DNA of 64,000 nt from the NCBI RefSeq assembly GCF_042477335.2, contig NC_091247.1, forward strand, positions 13,679,001 through 13,743,000, in the 5' to 3' direction. This stretch comes from Ovis canadensis. Its lineage: Eukaryota > Chordata > Mammalia > Artiodactyla > Bovidae. Positions within the stretch are counted from its first letter, which is position 1. The number at the start of each line of letters is the position of its first letter. Of the stretch, positions 62,560 to 64,000 are shown one piece after another. The translations under genes were made by a program, and so were the position numbers. Under the pieces are notes generated by a model. That model was not told the DNA's origin. It saw only the letters and a program-made list of their open reading frames with translations, and made no database searches.

Positions 62560-63100
62560 GTGTGTGTATTCATTCAAAATATTCATTTTTCTCTTGAAAC
62601 TATTGGAAACATTCTTTCAAGTTGCTCCATCTTTGTGATAATCATTTTTAATGGCTGTCTAATGTTCCACTGGTAGATAAACCAGTCATAATGTATCTCA
62701 TGATTCTTGTTACTAAACATCATTGTTGATTTCTGTTTTTGATTGTTTTGGATAAATCTGCAGTGGTTACATTTGTGTAGAGATCATTTTCGTTTTTTGA
62801 TTAATTCATTAGCATACATTTCCCAGCAATGAGATTGTTCTTTAAAAGGCTTTGTACGTGATTTATGGCTCTTGAATTACAGTTGCCCTGTCTTTTGAAG
62901 TTGGGTCAGTCTGTGCTGTACTCAGCACTGTATCCTGATGTGAGTCACCAGCATTGCATTTGATTTAAATGTTTGATAGGTACAAAATGATATTTTAGTC
63001 CTGCTTGAATTTGTATTCATTTGATTGCTAATAAGGTAGAATGTGTATTCATTTGAAAGCTTTTTATTTTCTAAGAACTTTGGCAAAGCATTTTCCCTTT
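62560..63100 (-). repeat. Old L1 (L1M-type) fragment
   Basis: AATGGCTGTCTAATGTTCCAC, TTTCCCAGCAATGAGATTG and GTATTCATTTGATTGCTAAT recall reverse L1M 3' sequence; diverged. Confidence 0.5.
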
Positions 63101-63353
63101 GACTCAAAGAAAGTATGTATAAGTGAGAAATGTTTGGATTTCACGGGCTTCCAGGATGCTGAAGTTGCCTGCTGTAAGAACTAGTAGATAATTGTCTGTT
63201 CATGTAGGTGCCAGGGTAGCAGAGTCCAGATCACAGCCCTCAGTACCAGAGTAATGGTTTGCGCCCTTCTTCTGCCACAGCGTATTGGAGGAGTCCAAAG
63301 TTCCAACTGGTCATGCTAGTTCACTACCAAGTGTGATTCTCAAGTCAAGGTTT

Positions 63354-64000
63354 TGTTCAGTCACTCAGTCGTGTCTGACTCTTTGCAACCCCATGGACTG
63401 CATGCAGCATCCCAGGCTTCCCTGTCCATCATCTCCCAGAGCTTGCTCAAACTCATGTCCGTTATTCAGTGATGCCATCCAACCATCTCATCCTCTGTTA
63501 TCCCCTTCTCCTGCCTTCAGTCTTTCCTAGCATCAGGGTCTTTTCCACTGAGTTGGCTCTTCGCATCCAGTGGCCAGAGTATTGGAGCCTCAGCTTCAGC
63601 ATCAGTCCTTCCAATGAATATTCAGGATTGATTTCCTTTAGGATTGACTGGTTTGATCTTGCTGTCCAAGGGACTCTGAAGAGTCTTCTCCAGTACCACA
63701 GTTTGAAGGCATCCATTCTTCAGCACTCAGCCTTTTTTATTGTCCAGCTCTCACATCCATACATGACTGCTGGAAAAACCATACCTTTGACTCTGTGGAC
63801 CTTTGTAGGCAAAGAAATGTCTCTGTTTTTTAATATGCTGTCTAGGTTTGTCATTACTTTTCTTCCTTTAATTTCCTGGCTGCAGTCACTGTCCACAGTG
63901 ATTTTGGAGCCCAAGTAAATAGTCTGTCACTGTTTCCATCGTTTCCCCATCTATTTGCCATGAAGTGATGGGATCAGATACCGTGATCTTCGTTTTTTGA
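63354..64000 (-). mobile_element. BovB (RTE) LINE 3' end, cut by window edge
   Basis: Reverse copy starting at the 3' tail (GTTCAGTCACTCAGTCGTGTC). Minus-strand frames give broken RT-ORF pieces (WYWRRLFRVPWTARSNQSIL; ISLPTKVHRVKGMVFPAVMYG) separated by frameshifts. It continues beyond 64000. Confidence 0.92.

Overview
The window is mammalian nuclear DNA from a bovid ruminant. The coding parts are multi-exon with GT-AG introns. The repeats are the ruminant set: Bov-tA and BOV-A2 SINEs, BovB (RTE) LINE pieces and CHR-type tRNA-derived SINEs, over older mammalian MIR, L2, L1 and MER5-like copies. I cannot tell cattle from sheep, goat or another bovid.

Three protein-coding genes are present, in the order and relative orientation I recall for the human 9q33 interval. 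(1) LHX6, plus strand, enters from the left without its first LIM domain. Six exons are visible from 1899 to the stop at 14248. They encode LIM domain 2, the homeodomain and the C-terminal tail, followed by a 3' UTR of about 2.2 kb ending near 16450. (2) MORN5, minus strand, is complete: five coding exons run from ATG 52716 to stop 18784 and encode 172 residues with MORN repeats. Its last intron is 24.7 kb, very large for so small a gene. (3) NDUFA8, plus strand, starts at 53012 and leaves to the right. Exons 1 and 2 are seen, including the first twin CX9C motif of this complex I subunit.

Layout: 1-16450 LHX6 3' half, with a CpG-dense block over the homeodomain exons; 16450-18671 gap between the convergent LHX6 and MORN5 3' ends; 18672-52716 MORN5; 52717-53011 a 295-bp head-to-head MORN5/NDUFA8 promoter with a perfect NRF1-type palindrome; 53012-64000 NDUFA8 exon 1, intron 1, exon 2 and part of intron 2, ending inside a BovB copy.

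The most interesting non-coding signal is in the large MORN5 intron. Several stretches lacking recognisable repeats and rich in TAAT/ATTA homeodomain-type motifs (about 21030-21690, 28080-28370, 33640-34240, and more weakly 31780-31960) look like developmental regulatory elements. The simplest reading is that MORN5 is a bystander hosting LHX6 enhancers. I found no evidence of a new gene system, CRISPR array, structural RNA gene or foreign insertion. The rest is ordinary intron and intergenic sequence with interspersed repeats.

Calls of old repeats (MIR, L2, L1M, MER5, MaLR) rest on remembered consensus features. Their edges are approximate to tens of bases.
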